Shown piece by piece: positions 28,044-38,087 of a stretch of 64,000 bases of DNA (its first letter is position 1; each line of letters opens with the position of its first letter). This stretch comes from Actinobacillus seminis (GTDB taxonomy: Bacteria > Pseudomonadota > Gammaproteobacteria > Enterobacterales > Pasteurellaceae): the NCBI RefSeq assembly GCF_002263215.1, contig NZ_NLFK01000009.1, positions 1 through 64,000 of the forward strand, given 5' to 3'. The notes beneath the pieces are model-generated. The model was given only the letters and a program-made list of their open reading frames with translations. It had not been told where the DNA came from and did no database searches. The position numbers and the translations under genes are program-made.

Positions 28044-30500
28044 TTAATTAAAGGGCTTAATTTTCCAAATTTTCTCGGCGTACTCTTTGATCGTACGATC
28101 GGATGAGAAGAAACTCATATTCACGATATTTTGAATCGCACTTTCCACCCAAGCCGCTTGATTACGATATTTCTCATCTACTAATTTTTGTGCATCCACA
28201 TAGCTGCGGAAATCCGCAAAGGCTTGATAATAATCCGTGTAACGCAAGCCGTTGAGTAAATCTTGATAACGGTTTGGATCTTGCGGAGAAAAACGTCCTG
28301 ATGCAATTTGATCAATAACCATACGCAAACTTTCATCATTTTGGTAAATATCAAATGGGGTATAACCGTTACGACGTAACGCTTCCACTTCTTCTACTCT
28401 GTGACCGAAAATAAAAATGTGATCTTCACCAACATTTTGCAAAATTTCAACATTCGCTCCGTCCAACGTTCCCAAGGTTAACGCACCGTTTAAAGCAAAT
28501 TTCATATTGCCGGTACCGGAAGCCTCTGTACCGGCTAAAGAAATTTGCTCGGAAATATCCGCCGCCGGAATAATTAATTGCGCGAGACTCACGCTGTAGT
28601 TTGGAATAAAGACCACTTTTAAGCGACCGTGTAAACGTCCGTTATTATTGATCACTTGCGCAACATCATTGATTAAATTAATCGTTTGTTTTGCCGCATA
28701 ATAGGCTGACGCCGCTTTACCCGCTAAGATAAACACGCGCGGTGTCCAATCTTTTTCCGGATGTGCCAACATGTCGTTGTAGCGACTGATAATATGCAAC
28801 ACGTTCAAAATCTGACGTTTATATTCGTGAATCCGTTTTACTTGCACGTCAAACAAAGCATTTGGATCAATGTCAATACCCAATTCTTGTTTCACATAAT
28901 GTGCTAATTTGACTTTATTGGTATATTTTATCTTCGGAATTTCCGCTTTAAATACCGGTTCGTTAATATGTGCTTTCAATTTTTCAATAAGACTTAAATC
29001 TCTACGCCATTCTTTGCCGATATAACGATCGAATAATGCGGATAAGTCCGGATTTGCGACCGCAATCCAGCGACGTGGTGTAATTCCGTTGGTCACATTG
29101 GTGAAACGTTCCGGATAAATGCGGGCAAAATCAACAAAGGTAGAGCTAACCATTAAATCGGAATGAATTGCCGCCACCCCGTTGACTTTATGCGAACCGA
29201 CCACTGATAGCCATCCCATACGGACTTTGCGCTGCTCCCCTTCTTCAATTAAGGAGACTCGACGAACGAAATCTTCATCTTGTGTCACATAGGTTCTGAC
29301 GTATTCCAAGAAATAATCGTTAATCTCAAAGATAATTTGCAAATGGCGTGGCAATACTTTCGCCATCATTTCTACCGGCCAAGTCTCTAACGCTTCTGAC
29401 ATTAAGGTATGGCAAGTATAAGAGAAAACCGCACGACTAATATCCCATGCTTCTTCCCATTGTAACCTCTCTTGATCCACTAAAATATGCATCAATTCCG
29501 GAATGGCTAACGCCGGGTGGGTATCATTTAAATGGATCGCCACTTTTTCAGCTAAATTTCTCACACTGTCATTAGCACGTTTATGGCGCTTAATAATATC
29601 TTGTAATGATGCCGACACTAAAAAGTATTCTTGGCAAAGGCGCAATTCACGCCCCGCCCAAGTAGAATCATCCGGATATAATACGCGAGAGACGTTTTCA
29701 GATTGCGTACGTCTTTCAATGGCTTTGAAATAATCCCCTTTATTAAAAGATGCTAAGTTAAAAGAATCGCCAGCATAAGCACTCCATAATCGCAATGTAG
29801 AAGACACATTATTGGCATACCCCGGGATCATTTGGTCATACGCAAGTGCGGCAATTTCTTCCGAGTGCGCCCAAATACAACGTTTTCCTTCAAAATAAAT
29901 ATGTCCACCGAAACGAATAACATAACGTTTTGAAGGACGTAAAAATTCCCAAGCGACGCCTTTTTCTAACCAAGCATCCGGTTTTTCCACTTGGCGACCA
30001 TCTTCGATATGTTGTTGGAACATTCCGTATTCATAGCGAATACCATAACCAATTGCCGGAATATTTAACGTCGCAATGGAATCCATAAAACAAGCTGCTA
30101 AGCGACCTAATCCGCCATTGCCCAAACCAGGATCGACTTCTTTTTCTAAAATTTCTTCTAAATCGACATTTAATTCATTTAATGCTTCTTTTGCCAAGTC
30201 ATAAACCCCTTCAGCAATTAAGGCATTGGATAAGGTTCTGCCGATTAAAAACTCCATAGAAAGGTAATACACGCGACGACTATTTACCTCACGATAATCA
30301 TTGGCGGTAGAAATCCACCCTTCAGTGACTAAATCACGTACCGCAAATAAGGTGGCATTTAACCAATCCCGTTGACTGGCTTCCTCAGGCGAACGTCCAA
30401 TGGCAAAAATTAATTTATAAACAATCGCCTTTTTCAAAGACCCCGTATTTTGCTGCGGACGATTGTACAAAAATGGAGAATGTAAATTTTCCATTGTCAT
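28044..30500 (-). CDS. glgP: Glycogen phosphorylase
   Basis: GlgP releases glucose 1-phosphate from glycogen chain ends. The 818-residue GT35 enzyme contains 'GLGNGGLGRLAACFMDS', the arginine-rich active-site regions, and the pyridoxal-phosphate lysine in 'EASGTGNMKFALNGALT' near residue 660. The ATG at 30500 has GAGGAG ten bases upstream; a longer frame starting at 30542 lacks support. It is the last gene of the glycogen cluster, but a strong hairpin terminator at 30597-30646 separates it from glgA. It is therefore probably transcribed from its own promoter or by read-through. Confidence 0.96.
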   Translation of the reverse strand: MTMENLHSPFLYNRPQQNTGSLKKAIVYKLIFAIGRSPEEASQRDWLNATLFAVRDLVTEGWISTANDYREVNSRRVYYLSMEFLIGRTLSNALIAEGVYDLAKEALNELNVDLEEILEKEVDPGLGNGGLGRLAACFMDSIATLNIPAIGYGIRYEYGMFQQHIEDGRQVEKPDAWLEKGVAWEFLRPSKRYVIRFGGHIYFEGKRCIWAHSEEIAALAYDQMIPGYANNVSSTLRLWSAYAGDSFNLASFNKGDYFKAIERRTQSENVSRVLYPDDSTWAGRELRLCQEYFLVSASLQDIIKRHKRANDSVRNLAEKVAIHLNDTHPALAIPELMHILVDQERLQWEEAWDISRAVFSYTCHTLMSEALETWPVEMMAKVLPRHLQIIFEINDYFLEYVRTYVTQDEDFVRRVSLIEEGEQRKVRMGWLSVVGSHKVNGVAAIHSDLMVSSTFVDFARIYPERFTNVTNGITPRRWIAVANPDLSALFDRYIGKEWRRDLSLIEKLKAHINEPVFKAEIPKIKYTNKVKLAHYVKQELGIDIDPNALFDVQVKRIHEYKRQILNVLHIISRYNDMLAHPEKDWTPRVFILAGKAASAYYAAKQTINLINDVAQVINNNGRLHGRLKVVFIPNYSVSLAQLIIPAADISEQISLAGTEASGTGNMKFALNGALTLGTLDGANVEILQNVGEDHIFIFGHRVEEVEALRRNGYTPFDIYQNDESLRMVIDQIASGRFSPQDPNRYQDLLNGLRYTDYYQAFADFRSYVDAQKLVDEKYRNQAAWVESAIQNIVNMSFFSSDRTIKEYAEKIWKIKPFN

Positions 30501-30596
30501 AATATGTAAGCTCCTCAATAAAAATGAGTGAATTTTATGCATTTAGAATAAAATTACAACTCTTTTTCATGGTATTTTGTATTAAATATTTTTTAC

Positions 30597-30646
30597 ACAA
30601 AAAAAGGAATGCATAATTAAACCTAATCGCATTATGCTATTCCTTT
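30597..30646 (-). terminator. Rho-independent terminator between glgA and glgP
   Basis: On the minus strand AAAGGAATAGCATAAT (30646-30631) pairs with ATTATGCATTCCTTT (30617-30603), with one bulged base, followed by a T run. It lies directly after the glgA stop, inside the glycogen cluster, suggesting separate control of synthesis and breakdown genes. Confidence 0.8.
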
Positions 30647-30656
30647 AATAAATCAA

Positions 30657-32096
30657 TTACATAGATAAAATGCGTTGATACAAGGCACGATATTGTTCGG
30701 CGGAAATCTGCCAACTAAAATCCTGTGCCATTGCCACCGCTCTTATCTCGCCCCACTGCGCTTGTTTTTGCCATAATTCAAATGCACAACCTATGGCATA
30801 TAGCATACCGCCACGATCCGCATCATTAAATACAAAGCCGGTCGCTTTATGTGCCGCCATATTTTCTTGCGTGCAATGCACCACGGTATCTGCCAACCCG
30901 CCGGTTAAACGCACCAATGGCAAAGTACCGTATTTCAAACCATAAAGCTGAGTCAATCCACAAGGCTCAAAACGACTTGGTACTAAAATCACATCACCAC
31001 CGGCGATAATTAAATGTGATAAGACTTCATCATAACCAATTTTTACAGCCACATTATGCGGATAACGCTCCATCAAATACAACAGCCCTTGTTCCAAATG
31101 TGGCGCACCTGATCCCAGTACTACTAATTGCCCACCGTGGTTGACAATTTCTTCTGCGCTTTCAATCAGTAAATCCACACCTTTTTGCTCGGTTAAACGA
31201 GTCACCATCACAAACAATAACGCATCCGGCTGTTGTGGCAATTGGAAATGGGCTTGCAATTTGGCTTTATTTTTAGCTTTCCCATTAAGGTTATCTATTT
31301 GATAATGATCTTCGATATACGGATCTTGATTTGGACTCCAAATTTTCGCATCAACCCCATTTAAAATCCCAACCAATCTGCCTTGCCATTGCAAGGTATT
31401 CAACAAACCTTGTAAACCGTAGGAAAATTCCGGTGTCGTAATTTCTTTGGCATAAGTCGGGCTGACCGCTGTAGAGACATCAGAATAATAAAGTCCGGCT
31501 TTCAGATAAGACATTTCGCCATAAAATTCTAAACCCTCTACGTGATACATATGGCTCGGTAAACCAATTTCAAATAAATGATAAGGAGAGAATTTGCCCT
31601 GATAGGCTAAATTATGGATAGTAAATACCGATTTTACCGGTCGTCCTTTATTAGCTAAATAAGCGCCGGTTAATCCCGCATGCCAATCGTGGGAATGCAC
31701 GACTTGCGCCTGCCACCAAAAATCCAAACCGGTCGCTAATTCCGCGCCAACCCAAGCCAATAACGCAAAGCGCTTATAATTATCCGTATAATCGTTATAC
31801 CACATATCATGATAAGGGTTGCCTTCCCGCCAATATAAATGCGGTGCATCAATCAGATAAATTCCTACTCCGTTATATTCCCCGTAACGCAATACTACAT
31901 GACCTGCAAAATTATCAAATTCCGCCACGACAACCGTATTTGCAATTCCATTGAGCATTGCCGGGTAACCGGGAACCACAACTCGAGCATCAATACCGAT
32001 TTCTTTTTGTGCAAAAGGCAACGCTCCCATCACATCTGCTAATCCGCCGGTTTTTAATAAAGGATATAACTCTGAACAAACGTGTAACACTCTCAT
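30657..32096 (-). CDS. glgA: Glycogen synthase (ADP-glucose type)
   Basis: GlgA adds glucose from ADP-glucose to the growing alpha-1,4 chain. The 479-residue GT5 enzyme starts with 'VLHVCSELYPLLKTGGLADVMGALP', whose KTGGL motif binds ADP-glucose. The C-terminal half has 'VTRLTEQKGVDLLIES' and 'VPSRFEPCGLTQLYGLKYGT', the retaining glycosyltransferase motif with the catalytic Glu. The gene follows glgC after 56 bases, which contain an 8-bp hairpin at 32124-32144. Confidence 0.97.
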   Translation of the reverse strand: MRVLHVCSELYPLLKTGGLADVMGALPFAQKEIGIDARVVVPGYPAMLNGIANTVVVAEFDNFAGHVVLRYGEYNGVGIYLIDAPHLYWREGNPYHDMWYNDYTDNYKRFALLAWVGAELATGLDFWWQAQVVHSHDWHAGLTGAYLANKGRPVKSVFTIHNLAYQGKFSPYHLFEIGLPSHMYHVEGLEFYGEMSYLKAGLYYSDVSTAVSPTYAKEITTPEFSYGLQGLLNTLQWQGRLVGILNGVDAKIWSPNQDPYIEDHYQIDNLNGKAKNKAKLQAHFQLPQQPDALLFVMVTRLTEQKGVDLLIESAEEIVNHGGQLVVLGSGAPHLEQGLLYLMERYPHNVAVKIGYDEVLSHLIIAGGDVILVPSRFEPCGLTQLYGLKYGTLPLVRLTGGLADTVVHCTQENMAAHKATGFVFNDADRGGMLYAIGCAFELWQKQAQWGEIRAVAMAQDFSWQISAEQYRALYQRILSM

Positions 32097-32123
32097 TAAT
32101 TTTTATTCCTTAACCTAAATACT

Positions 32124-32144
32124 GACGGTGCTATCCGCACCGTC
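32124..32144 (-). other. Intercistronic hairpin between glgC and glgA
   Basis: GACGGTGC (32124-32131) and GCACCGTC (32137-32144) form a perfect 8-bp stem with a five-base loop. No T run follows on the minus strand, so it looks like an mRNA-stabilising or processing element rather than a terminator. Confidence 0.5.
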
Positions 32145-32152
32145 TTATCTCA

Positions 32153-33463
32153 TTAATCCAAATGATCTTCCGACTCTACCTGCTCACCATTGAGCTTTTT
32201 AAGCATACTTGGCGTAACTAACACAACCCGCCCGGTACTGCTTACGCGAAAACGCTTACTATCTTCCTCAATATCGACCCCAATTTGCATCCCGTCCGGA
32301 ATAACCGAATGGCGATCAACAATACAATTTTTTAATACACAGTTTTTACCGATTTTTACTTGAGGTAAAACAACGGAATAATCAACGGTAGATCCTTCAT
32401 CAATCCTTACGCGATCAAACAATACCGAATAGCTTATAGAGGCATCGGTAATCACACATCCTCCTGCAATCAATGAATTATCCACCGCTCTTATATCTGC
32501 TTTCTTATAGAAAAACTTAGATGGATATGTTTGTATTGGATTACCACGAATCGGCCAGCGCTGATCATAAATATCCAATTGCGGATTTTCTGAGACTAAG
32601 TCAATATTGGATTGCCAAAAACTATCCAATGTGCCCACATCTCGCCAATAAATTTCTCCCTCGGTATTGCGCCCCATACAAGAACGACTGAATGGGTGTG
32701 CATATAATACACCTTCCTCAAGGGATTTAGGTAAAATATCCTTTCCGAAATCATGAGAAGTATAAGGTGTATTGACTTCATGAACTAACACATCATATAA
32801 ATAATCCGCATTAAACACATAAATTCCCATAGAAGCGAGTGAGATATCCGGTTTACCGACCATTGCCGGCGGATCTTTTGGTTTTTCCACAAAGGCTTTG
32901 ACTTTCAAATTTTCATCTACCGCCATCACCCCAAACTCCGTCGCCTCTTTACGCGGAACTTCAATACAGCCCACAGTACATTTCGCCTCGCTTGCGACAT
33001 GATCCAATAGCATTTGGCCATAATCTTGTTTATAAATATGGTCACCGGCTAAAATTAACACATATTTAGGGCGATAATGATCACGGATAATTGCCATATT
33101 TTGATACACCGCATCAGCAGTTCCGCGATACCATGTAGAATCATCAATTTGTTGACGCGCCGGCAACATATCAATAAACTCGCCACGTTCTTGCGGTAAA
33201 AAAGACCAACCGTTTTGCAAATGACGCAATAAGGAATGTGCCGCATATTGTGTCACGACGCCGATACGATTAAGTCCCGAATTAATACAGTTAGACAACG
33301 CAAAATCAATAATGCGACGGTTACCGCCGAAATACAGCGCCGGTTTAGCACGTTTATCCGTTAATTCATGTAAACGTGATCCCCGACCACCGGCTAAAAT
33401 AAGCACTAATGTATCTTTGACTAATTCATATTTACTAGGTAATTGAGAAATACTACTTTTCAT
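32153..33463 (-). CDS. glgC: Glucose-1-phosphate adenylyltransferase
   Basis: GlgC makes ADP-glucose from ATP and glucose 1-phosphate, the regulated step of glycogen synthesis. Visible are 'LILAGGRGSRLHELTDKRAKPA' (nucleotide loop and activator-site Lys), 'YRGTADAVYQNM', 'AGDHIYKQDYG', 'VEKPKDPP' and the C-terminal left-handed beta-helix with 'SVLFDRVRIDEGSTVDYSV'. The ATG at 33463 has GGAG six bases upstream and gives 436 residues; another in-frame ATG at 33475 is less well placed. It sits between glgX and glgA in the usual order. Confidence 0.96.
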   Translation of the reverse strand: MKSSISQLPSKYELVKDTLVLILAGGRGSRLHELTDKRAKPALYFGGNRRIIDFALSNCINSGLNRIGVVTQYAAHSLLRHLQNGWSFLPQERGEFIDMLPARQQIDDSTWYRGTADAVYQNMAIIRDHYRPKYVLILAGDHIYKQDYGQMLLDHVASEAKCTVGCIEVPRKEATEFGVMAVDENLKVKAFVEKPKDPPAMVGKPDISLASMGIYVFNADYLYDVLVHEVNTPYTSHDFGKDILPKSLEEGVLYAHPFSRSCMGRNTEGEIYWRDVGTLDSFWQSNIDLVSENPQLDIYDQRWPIRGNPIQTYPSKFFYKKADIRAVDNSLIAGGCVITDASISYSVLFDRVRIDEGSTVDYSVVLPQVKIGKNCVLKNCIVDRHSVIPDGMQIGVDIEEDSKRFRVSSTGRVVLVTPSMLKKLNGEQVESEDHLD

Positions 33464-33510
33464 AGTGAACTCCATTTTTCCAATTAATTCAACCCAAAGT
33501 GCGGTTGAAT

Positions 33511-35517
33511 TTAAGCCACTTTTCGCAACACACTAAACGCCAATGCATCAAACATCTGTTGATTTTCATTTAGGTGTACACCATCTATCGTTTCCCATAG
33601 CCCATCGGGCAGGAAAAAAGTTTGTAAGCGTTCTTTAGTATTAATCAAAAACAACCACTGATTATCCAACACTATCTGCATTGCTTTTAAATCGGGATTT
33701 TGCCACTGCGCTACCGTCATTGGCTGCCCTTGCGTATCCAACCATTGTACATTTTCCGCACTCCACCATTGATCGCAGGATAAGCTACATATTTTTTTAC
33801 GCAAGGCAATCGTTTGCTTAACCTCCTCAAATAATGCTCGGTCAAATTCATCCCATTTCAACCAAGCCATCTCATTATCCTGACAATAGGCATTATTATT
33901 GCCCCATTGGGTATTACCAAATTCATCTCCCGCCAATAACATAGGAGTACCATTTGCCAATAACAAAGTGCGTAATAACGCCATTTTGCTAAAAAAACGA
34001 CTGCGCATTACTTGCTCGGAAAGCCCATCCGTACCTTCAATACCATGGTTATAACTGTAGTTTTCATTTCTGCCATCACGGTTTTCTTCCCCATTCGCCA
34101 GGTTATGCTTCTCGTTATAACTTACCGCATCATGTAACGTAAAACCGTCATGGGAGGTAATAAAATTAATCGAATGATGCGGCTTACGATTACCCCGTTG
34201 ATAAAGATCACTTGAGCCCGCAAAGCGCTCGACAAAGGCGCCTAACTCACCACTTTGCCACAACCAAAAACGCGAAATATCATCCCTAAATCGATCATTC
34301 CATTCAGCAAAATACGCCGGGAAATTCCCCACTTGATAGCCATATTCGCCAATATCCCAAGGTTCGGCAATAAATTTACGCCCTTGTAAACGCGGCTCAA
34401 TGGCAATATCGTGGAATAATTGCGCCTGTGCATGATAATTCGGCGTTTCGCGTCCTAAAACGGTAGCTAAATCAAAACGGAAACCATCCACATGGCATTC
34501 TTCCACCCAATAGCACAAACAATCCAATACCCATTTTCGGCTCATTGAATGCGATAAATTCAGCATATTGCCGCATCCTGTCCAGTTCAAATACCTCCCT
34601 TGTGCGTCTTTCCAATAGTAATAATCATCGTCGATTCCACGTTGGCTAAAAGTCGGATACCCTTGTTCCGATTCGGCGGTATGATTAAATACTACATCCA
34701 AAATCACTTCAATTCCCGCCTGATGCAAGGCTTTGACCATGGTTTTAAACTCATACAAAGGTGAACTGCCTGCTTTACCCGACCAATATTTAGGCTCCAC
34801 CGCAAACATTGCCAACGGGTTATAACCCCAATAATTTTGCAATTGTTTTTGCTGCAAATGCGGTTCATCAATAAAATAATTTATTGGCAATAACTCTATC
34901 GTAGTAATACCCAAATTTTGCAAATAAGCAATGGATGTCGGATGAGCTAATCCTGCATAGGTACCGCGAAGCGCTTTAGGTAAAGCGGTTTGTAATTGGC
35001 TAAATCCTTTGACATGCAACTCATAAATAATCGTATTCGCCCACGAAACATCAGGAAATCGATCCGCTTCCCAATCAAAATCCTCCATCTCAATTTTTGC
35101 TTTAGGCGCCACTGCCGCATTATCACGCCAATCACTCAATTCAAACCAAGCCCGTTTTTCCGCGCTACTTAAATCCGGTTTTCCCTCTACAACCTTAGCA
35201 TAAGGATCGAGCAATAATTTTTGCGGATTAAACCAAGGTTCATCACCATACACCCGATAACCGTAACGTGTTCCCTGTGTGATATCCGATAACCAAATAT
35301 GCCAAATATCCTTGGTTTTCTGCGTTAACTCAAAACGCGTTTCCCGCTCATTTTCATCAAACAAGCAAAGCTCAACCCGACTTGCTTTGGAAGAAAACAA
35401 GCTAAAATTCAGCCCCGTTCTTCGTTTTTCTATCCGCACCGTACAGCCCAACGGATAAGGCACGCCGACACCCACTTTGCTCATTTTCTTACTGCTTTCC
35501 TTAATGGTATTACGCAT
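33511..35517 (-). CDS. glgX: Glycogen debranching enzyme (isoamylase type)
   Basis: GlgX hydrolyses alpha-1,6 branches left after phosphorylase action. The 668-residue GH13 protein has an N-terminal CBM48 domain ('PYPLGCTVRIEKRRTGLNFS'), then the barrel with 'VILDVVFNHTAE', 'DGFRFDLATVLGRE' (nucleophile Asp), 'FIAEPWD' (acid/base Glu) and 'FITSHDGFTLHD'. A better-conserved start may be the Met at residue 12 (MSKVGVGVPYPLG, base 35484), which has a distant AAGGA. It lies about 20 bases downstream of the frameshifted GlgB tail, so it probably follows it in one operon. Confidence 0.94.
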   Translation of the reverse strand: MRNTIKESSKKMSKVGVGVPYPLGCTVRIEKRRTGLNFSLFSSKASRVELCLFDENERETRFELTQKTKDIWHIWLSDITQGTRYGYRVYGDEPWFNPQKLLLDPYAKVVEGKPDLSSAEKRAWFELSDWRDNAAVAPKAKIEMEDFDWEADRFPDVSWANTIIYELHVKGFSQLQTALPKALRGTYAGLAHPTSIAYLQNLGITTIELLPINYFIDEPHLQQKQLQNYWGYNPLAMFAVEPKYWSGKAGSSPLYEFKTMVKALHQAGIEVILDVVFNHTAESEQGYPTFSQRGIDDDYYYWKDAQGRYLNWTGCGNMLNLSHSMSRKWVLDCLCYWVEECHVDGFRFDLATVLGRETPNYHAQAQLFHDIAIEPRLQGRKFIAEPWDIGEYGYQVGNFPAYFAEWNDRFRDDISRFWLWQSGELGAFVERFAGSSDLYQRGNRKPHHSINFITSHDGFTLHDAVSYNEKHNLANGEENRDGRNENYSYNHGIEGTDGLSEQVMRSRFFSKMALLRTLLLANGTPMLLAGDEFGNTQWGNNNAYCQDNEMAWLKWDEFDRALFEEVKQTIALRKKICSLSCDQWWSAENVQWLDTQGQPMTVAQWQNPDLKAMQIVLDNQWLFLINTKERLQTFFLPDGLWETIDGVHLNENQQMFDALAFSVLRKVA

Positions 35518-35539
35518 TTACATTCGCTTATTTTTACGC

Positions 35540-35805
35540 TTATTCTTGCGTTTTTTTCACCGCACTTTTTCTCACGCGACCTTTTGCTTGCACACCGGTT
35601 GTCGTAGCCACTGAAGTTGTCGATTTATCTTCTATCGCCACTGCTTCCACTTTTCGCGTTTTACTTCTCGTCACACGCGTTTTTGTCGCCGTTTTTTCCA
35701 CATTAACATCAGCAACGAGCTGATGCTCCGCTTGGTTTTTAGTCGCCGTTTTTGCGGTTGTACGTTTTACGCTTGTTTTTTTCACCGGCGTTTTTTCCAC
35801 CGTCT
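35540..35805 (-). other. Frameshifted lysine/threonine-rich C-terminal extension of GlgB
   Basis: This frame of about 86 codons from the Met at 35800 (open upstream to the T7 run at 35848-35854) encodes a low-complexity basic tail: 'EKTPVKKTSVKRTTAKTATK', 'TKTRVTRSKTRK' and 'GRVRKSAVKKTQE'. It has no ribosome site of its own. The end of GlgB already has the same composition ('[16 protein letters not shown]'). One extra T in the T7 run would fuse the two frames without a stop and bring the end of GlgB to 22 bases before glgX. I therefore read it as the real end of GlgB, not as a separate gene. Confidence 0.7.
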
Positions 35806-38076
35806 CTACGACGCTATCTGCCTCTGCAGTTGCGTCTTTCCTTGTCGTTTTTTTACTGTTGTCCGTTTTTTAGCCACATTTTTTTTCGCCTTTTTTAGCT
35901 TTAAATAAACAGTGGCAAGTGGCGGAATGACCAAACTAAGAGAATGGGTTTTGCCATGGCTTTCGATTTCTTCGGTCACTAATTTACCCACATTTGCTAC
36001 ATTAGACCCTTTATAAACGCCGGCATCGGAATTGATAATTTCTTCATATTCCCCCACGATATTTACGCCAAAACGATAAGCATAACGAGGTACCGGCGTA
36101 AAGTTACTCACCACAATAATCGGCTCTCCCTGACGGCTGCGACGTTCAAAGACGAACACCGAATTTGTGGCATCATCTGCTACCAGCCATTCAAAACCGG
36201 CAGGATCATTATCCAATTCGTACAATGCCGCTTGTTGTTGATAAGTGCGGTTCAAATCTCTCACAAAATCTTGCACACCTTTATGCCAACCGCCGCCAAA
36301 TTCATCTTCCAACAAATACCAATCTAGGCTTTCTTGATAATTCCACTCGCGCCCTTGGGCAAATTCATTGCCCATAAACAACAATTTTTTGCCCGGATAC
36401 CCCCACATATAGCCATAATAAGCACGCAAATTCGCAAATTGTTGCCATGCATCTCCCGGCATTTTGCCCAATAAGGAATATTTGCCATGCACCACTTCGT
36501 CATGAGAAAGAGGCAACACAAAATTTTCGCTATATTGATACATCATACCGAAAGTCATTTGATTGTGATGATATTGACGGTAAATCGGATCTTTTTGCAT
36601 ATACGACAGCGTGTCATTCATCCATCCCATATTCCATTTAAAATTAAAGCCTAAACCGCCCTCATTCAAAGGATGGCTAACGCCGGCAAAGGAGGTCGAC
36701 TCCTCTGCAATCGAAATTACTCCGGCGATTTCTTTTTGGATAATCTCGTTGATATGTTTTAAAAACGCAATTGCCTCTAAATTTTCGCGCCCTCCATATT
36801 GATTTGGGATCCATTGCCCATCCGCGCGACTATAATCACGATAAATCATCGACGCAACCGCATCCACCCGAATACCGTCCAAACCGAAACGCTCTAACCA
36901 ATATAAGGCATTGCTTGCCAAGAAATTTTTCACTTCATGGCGTCCATAGTTATAAATCAAAGTATTCCAATCTTGGTGATAACCTTCACGCGGATCGGCA
37001 TGTTCATAAAGCGCAGTACCGTCAAATGCCGCTAACCCGTGGGTATCGCTTGGAAAATGTCCCGGCACCCAATCTAAAATCACATTAATCCCCGCTTGGT
37101 GCGCTTTATTAATTAAACGTTTGAAGGCTTCCGGCGAGCCAAAGCGACTAGTTGGCGCATAAAGCCCGATCGGTTGATAGCCCCAAGAACCATCAAACGG
37201 AAATTCCGACAACGGTAAAAATTCAATATGCGTAAAGCCCATTTCTTTCACATAAGGAATTAATTCTTCAGCAATTTGATCGTAATCCAACCAATAATTA
37301 TTGGCTAAGTTACGCCGCCACGAGCCTAAATGCACTTCATAAATCGATATCGGTTGATCCGCCTGATTCGCTTTTCGACGTTGCTCTGTCATGGCAACAA
37401 TATCCGGCAACGCGCCGATTTGCGAGGCGGTATCCGGACGCAATTGCGAACTAAATGCATAAGGATCGGCTTTGAGACGCAGTTGATCGTTGCAGTCTAA
37501 TAATTCAAATTTATACAATTGCCCAAGGGAGGCTTTTGGCAAAAATAATTCCCAAATCCCCGTCGATTGATGACGTCGCATAGGGTTACGACGCCCATCC
37601 CAATAGTTAAAATCTCCCACCACAGAGACGCGTTTGGCATTCGGCGCCCATAAACGGAAATTCACCCCCGTGACACCGTCACATTCCATAAAGTGCGCCC
37701 CTAAAATTTCATAAGGTCTTAAATATGAACCTTCGGCAAAGAACCAATTATCCAAATCACTCATCATGGGATGGAAACGATACGGATCTTCAACAATTTG
37801 TGATTCATTCCCCCAAAATACTTGTAACCGGTAAGCAAAAAAACTTCTCGTATCCGGCACAACGGCGGTAAAAAAACCTCGCTCATCAACACAATTTAAC
37901 TCACAAATGGCTTGATGCGTTTCTTTATTCAATACCACCACTCGACTCGCATCGGGCAATATCGCTCTAATTTCAATCCCCTGTTCTGTTTCATGCATCC
38001 CTAATACCGCAAAAGGATCCCCATGGCGACCGGCAAAAAACGCATCAATTTCCGCTTGTGAAACTAATTTGTTCAT
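35806..38076 (-). CDS. glgB: 1,4-alpha-glucan branching enzyme, with a basic C-terminal tail
   Basis: GlgB makes alpha-1,6 branches in glycogen. The protein has an N-terminal branching-enzyme domain, a CBM48 module ('[20 protein letters not shown]'), and the GH13 barrel with '[13 protein letters not shown]', '[15 protein letters not shown]' (nucleophile Asp) and 'SIAEEST' (acid/base Glu). The fold ends at '[12 protein letters not shown]' near residue 728, where E. coli GlgB stops. Here a basic tail continues and ends at 35806 after a probable frameshift at a T7 run; the full tail would be about 120 residues, ending at 35540. The start has GAGG. It is the second gene after malQ. Confidence 0.95.
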   Translation of the reverse strand: MNKLVSQAEIDAFFAGRHGDPFAVLGMHETEQGIEIRAILPDASRVVVLNKETHQAICELNCVDERGFFTAVVPDTRSFFAYRLQVFWGNESQIVEDPYRFHPMMSDLDNWFFAEGSYLRPYEILGAHFMECDGVTGVNFRLWAPNAKRVSVVGDFNYWDGRRNPMRRHQSTGIWELFLPKASLGQLYKFELLDCNDQLRLKADPYAFSSQLRPDTASQIGALPDIVAMTEQRRKANQADQPISIYEVHLGSWRRNLANNYWLDYDQIAEELIPYVKEMGFTHIEFLPLSEFPFDGSWGYQPIGLYAPTSRFGSPEAFKRLINKAHQAGINVILDWVPGHFPSDTHGLAAFDGTALYEHADPREGYHQDWNTLIYNYGRHEVKNFLASNALYWLERFGLDGIRVDAVASMIYRDYSRADGQWIPNQYGGRENLEAIAFLKHINEIIQKEIAGVISIAEESTSFAGVSHPLNEGGLGFNFKWNMGWMNDTLSYMQKDPIYRQYHHNQMTFGMMYQYSENFVLPLSHDEVVHGKYSLLGKMPGDAWQQFANLRAYYGYMWGYPGKKLLFMGNEFAQGREWNYQESLDWYLLEDEFGGGWHKGVQDFVRDLNRTYQQQAALYELDNDPAGFEWLVADDATNSVFVFERRSRQGEPIIVVSNFTPVPRYAYRFGVNIVGEYEEIINSDAGVYKGSNVANVGKLVTEEIESHGKTHSLSLVIPPLATVYLKLKKAKKNVAKKRTTVKKRQGKTQLQRQIAS

Positions 38077-38087
38077 AAAATCCTCAC

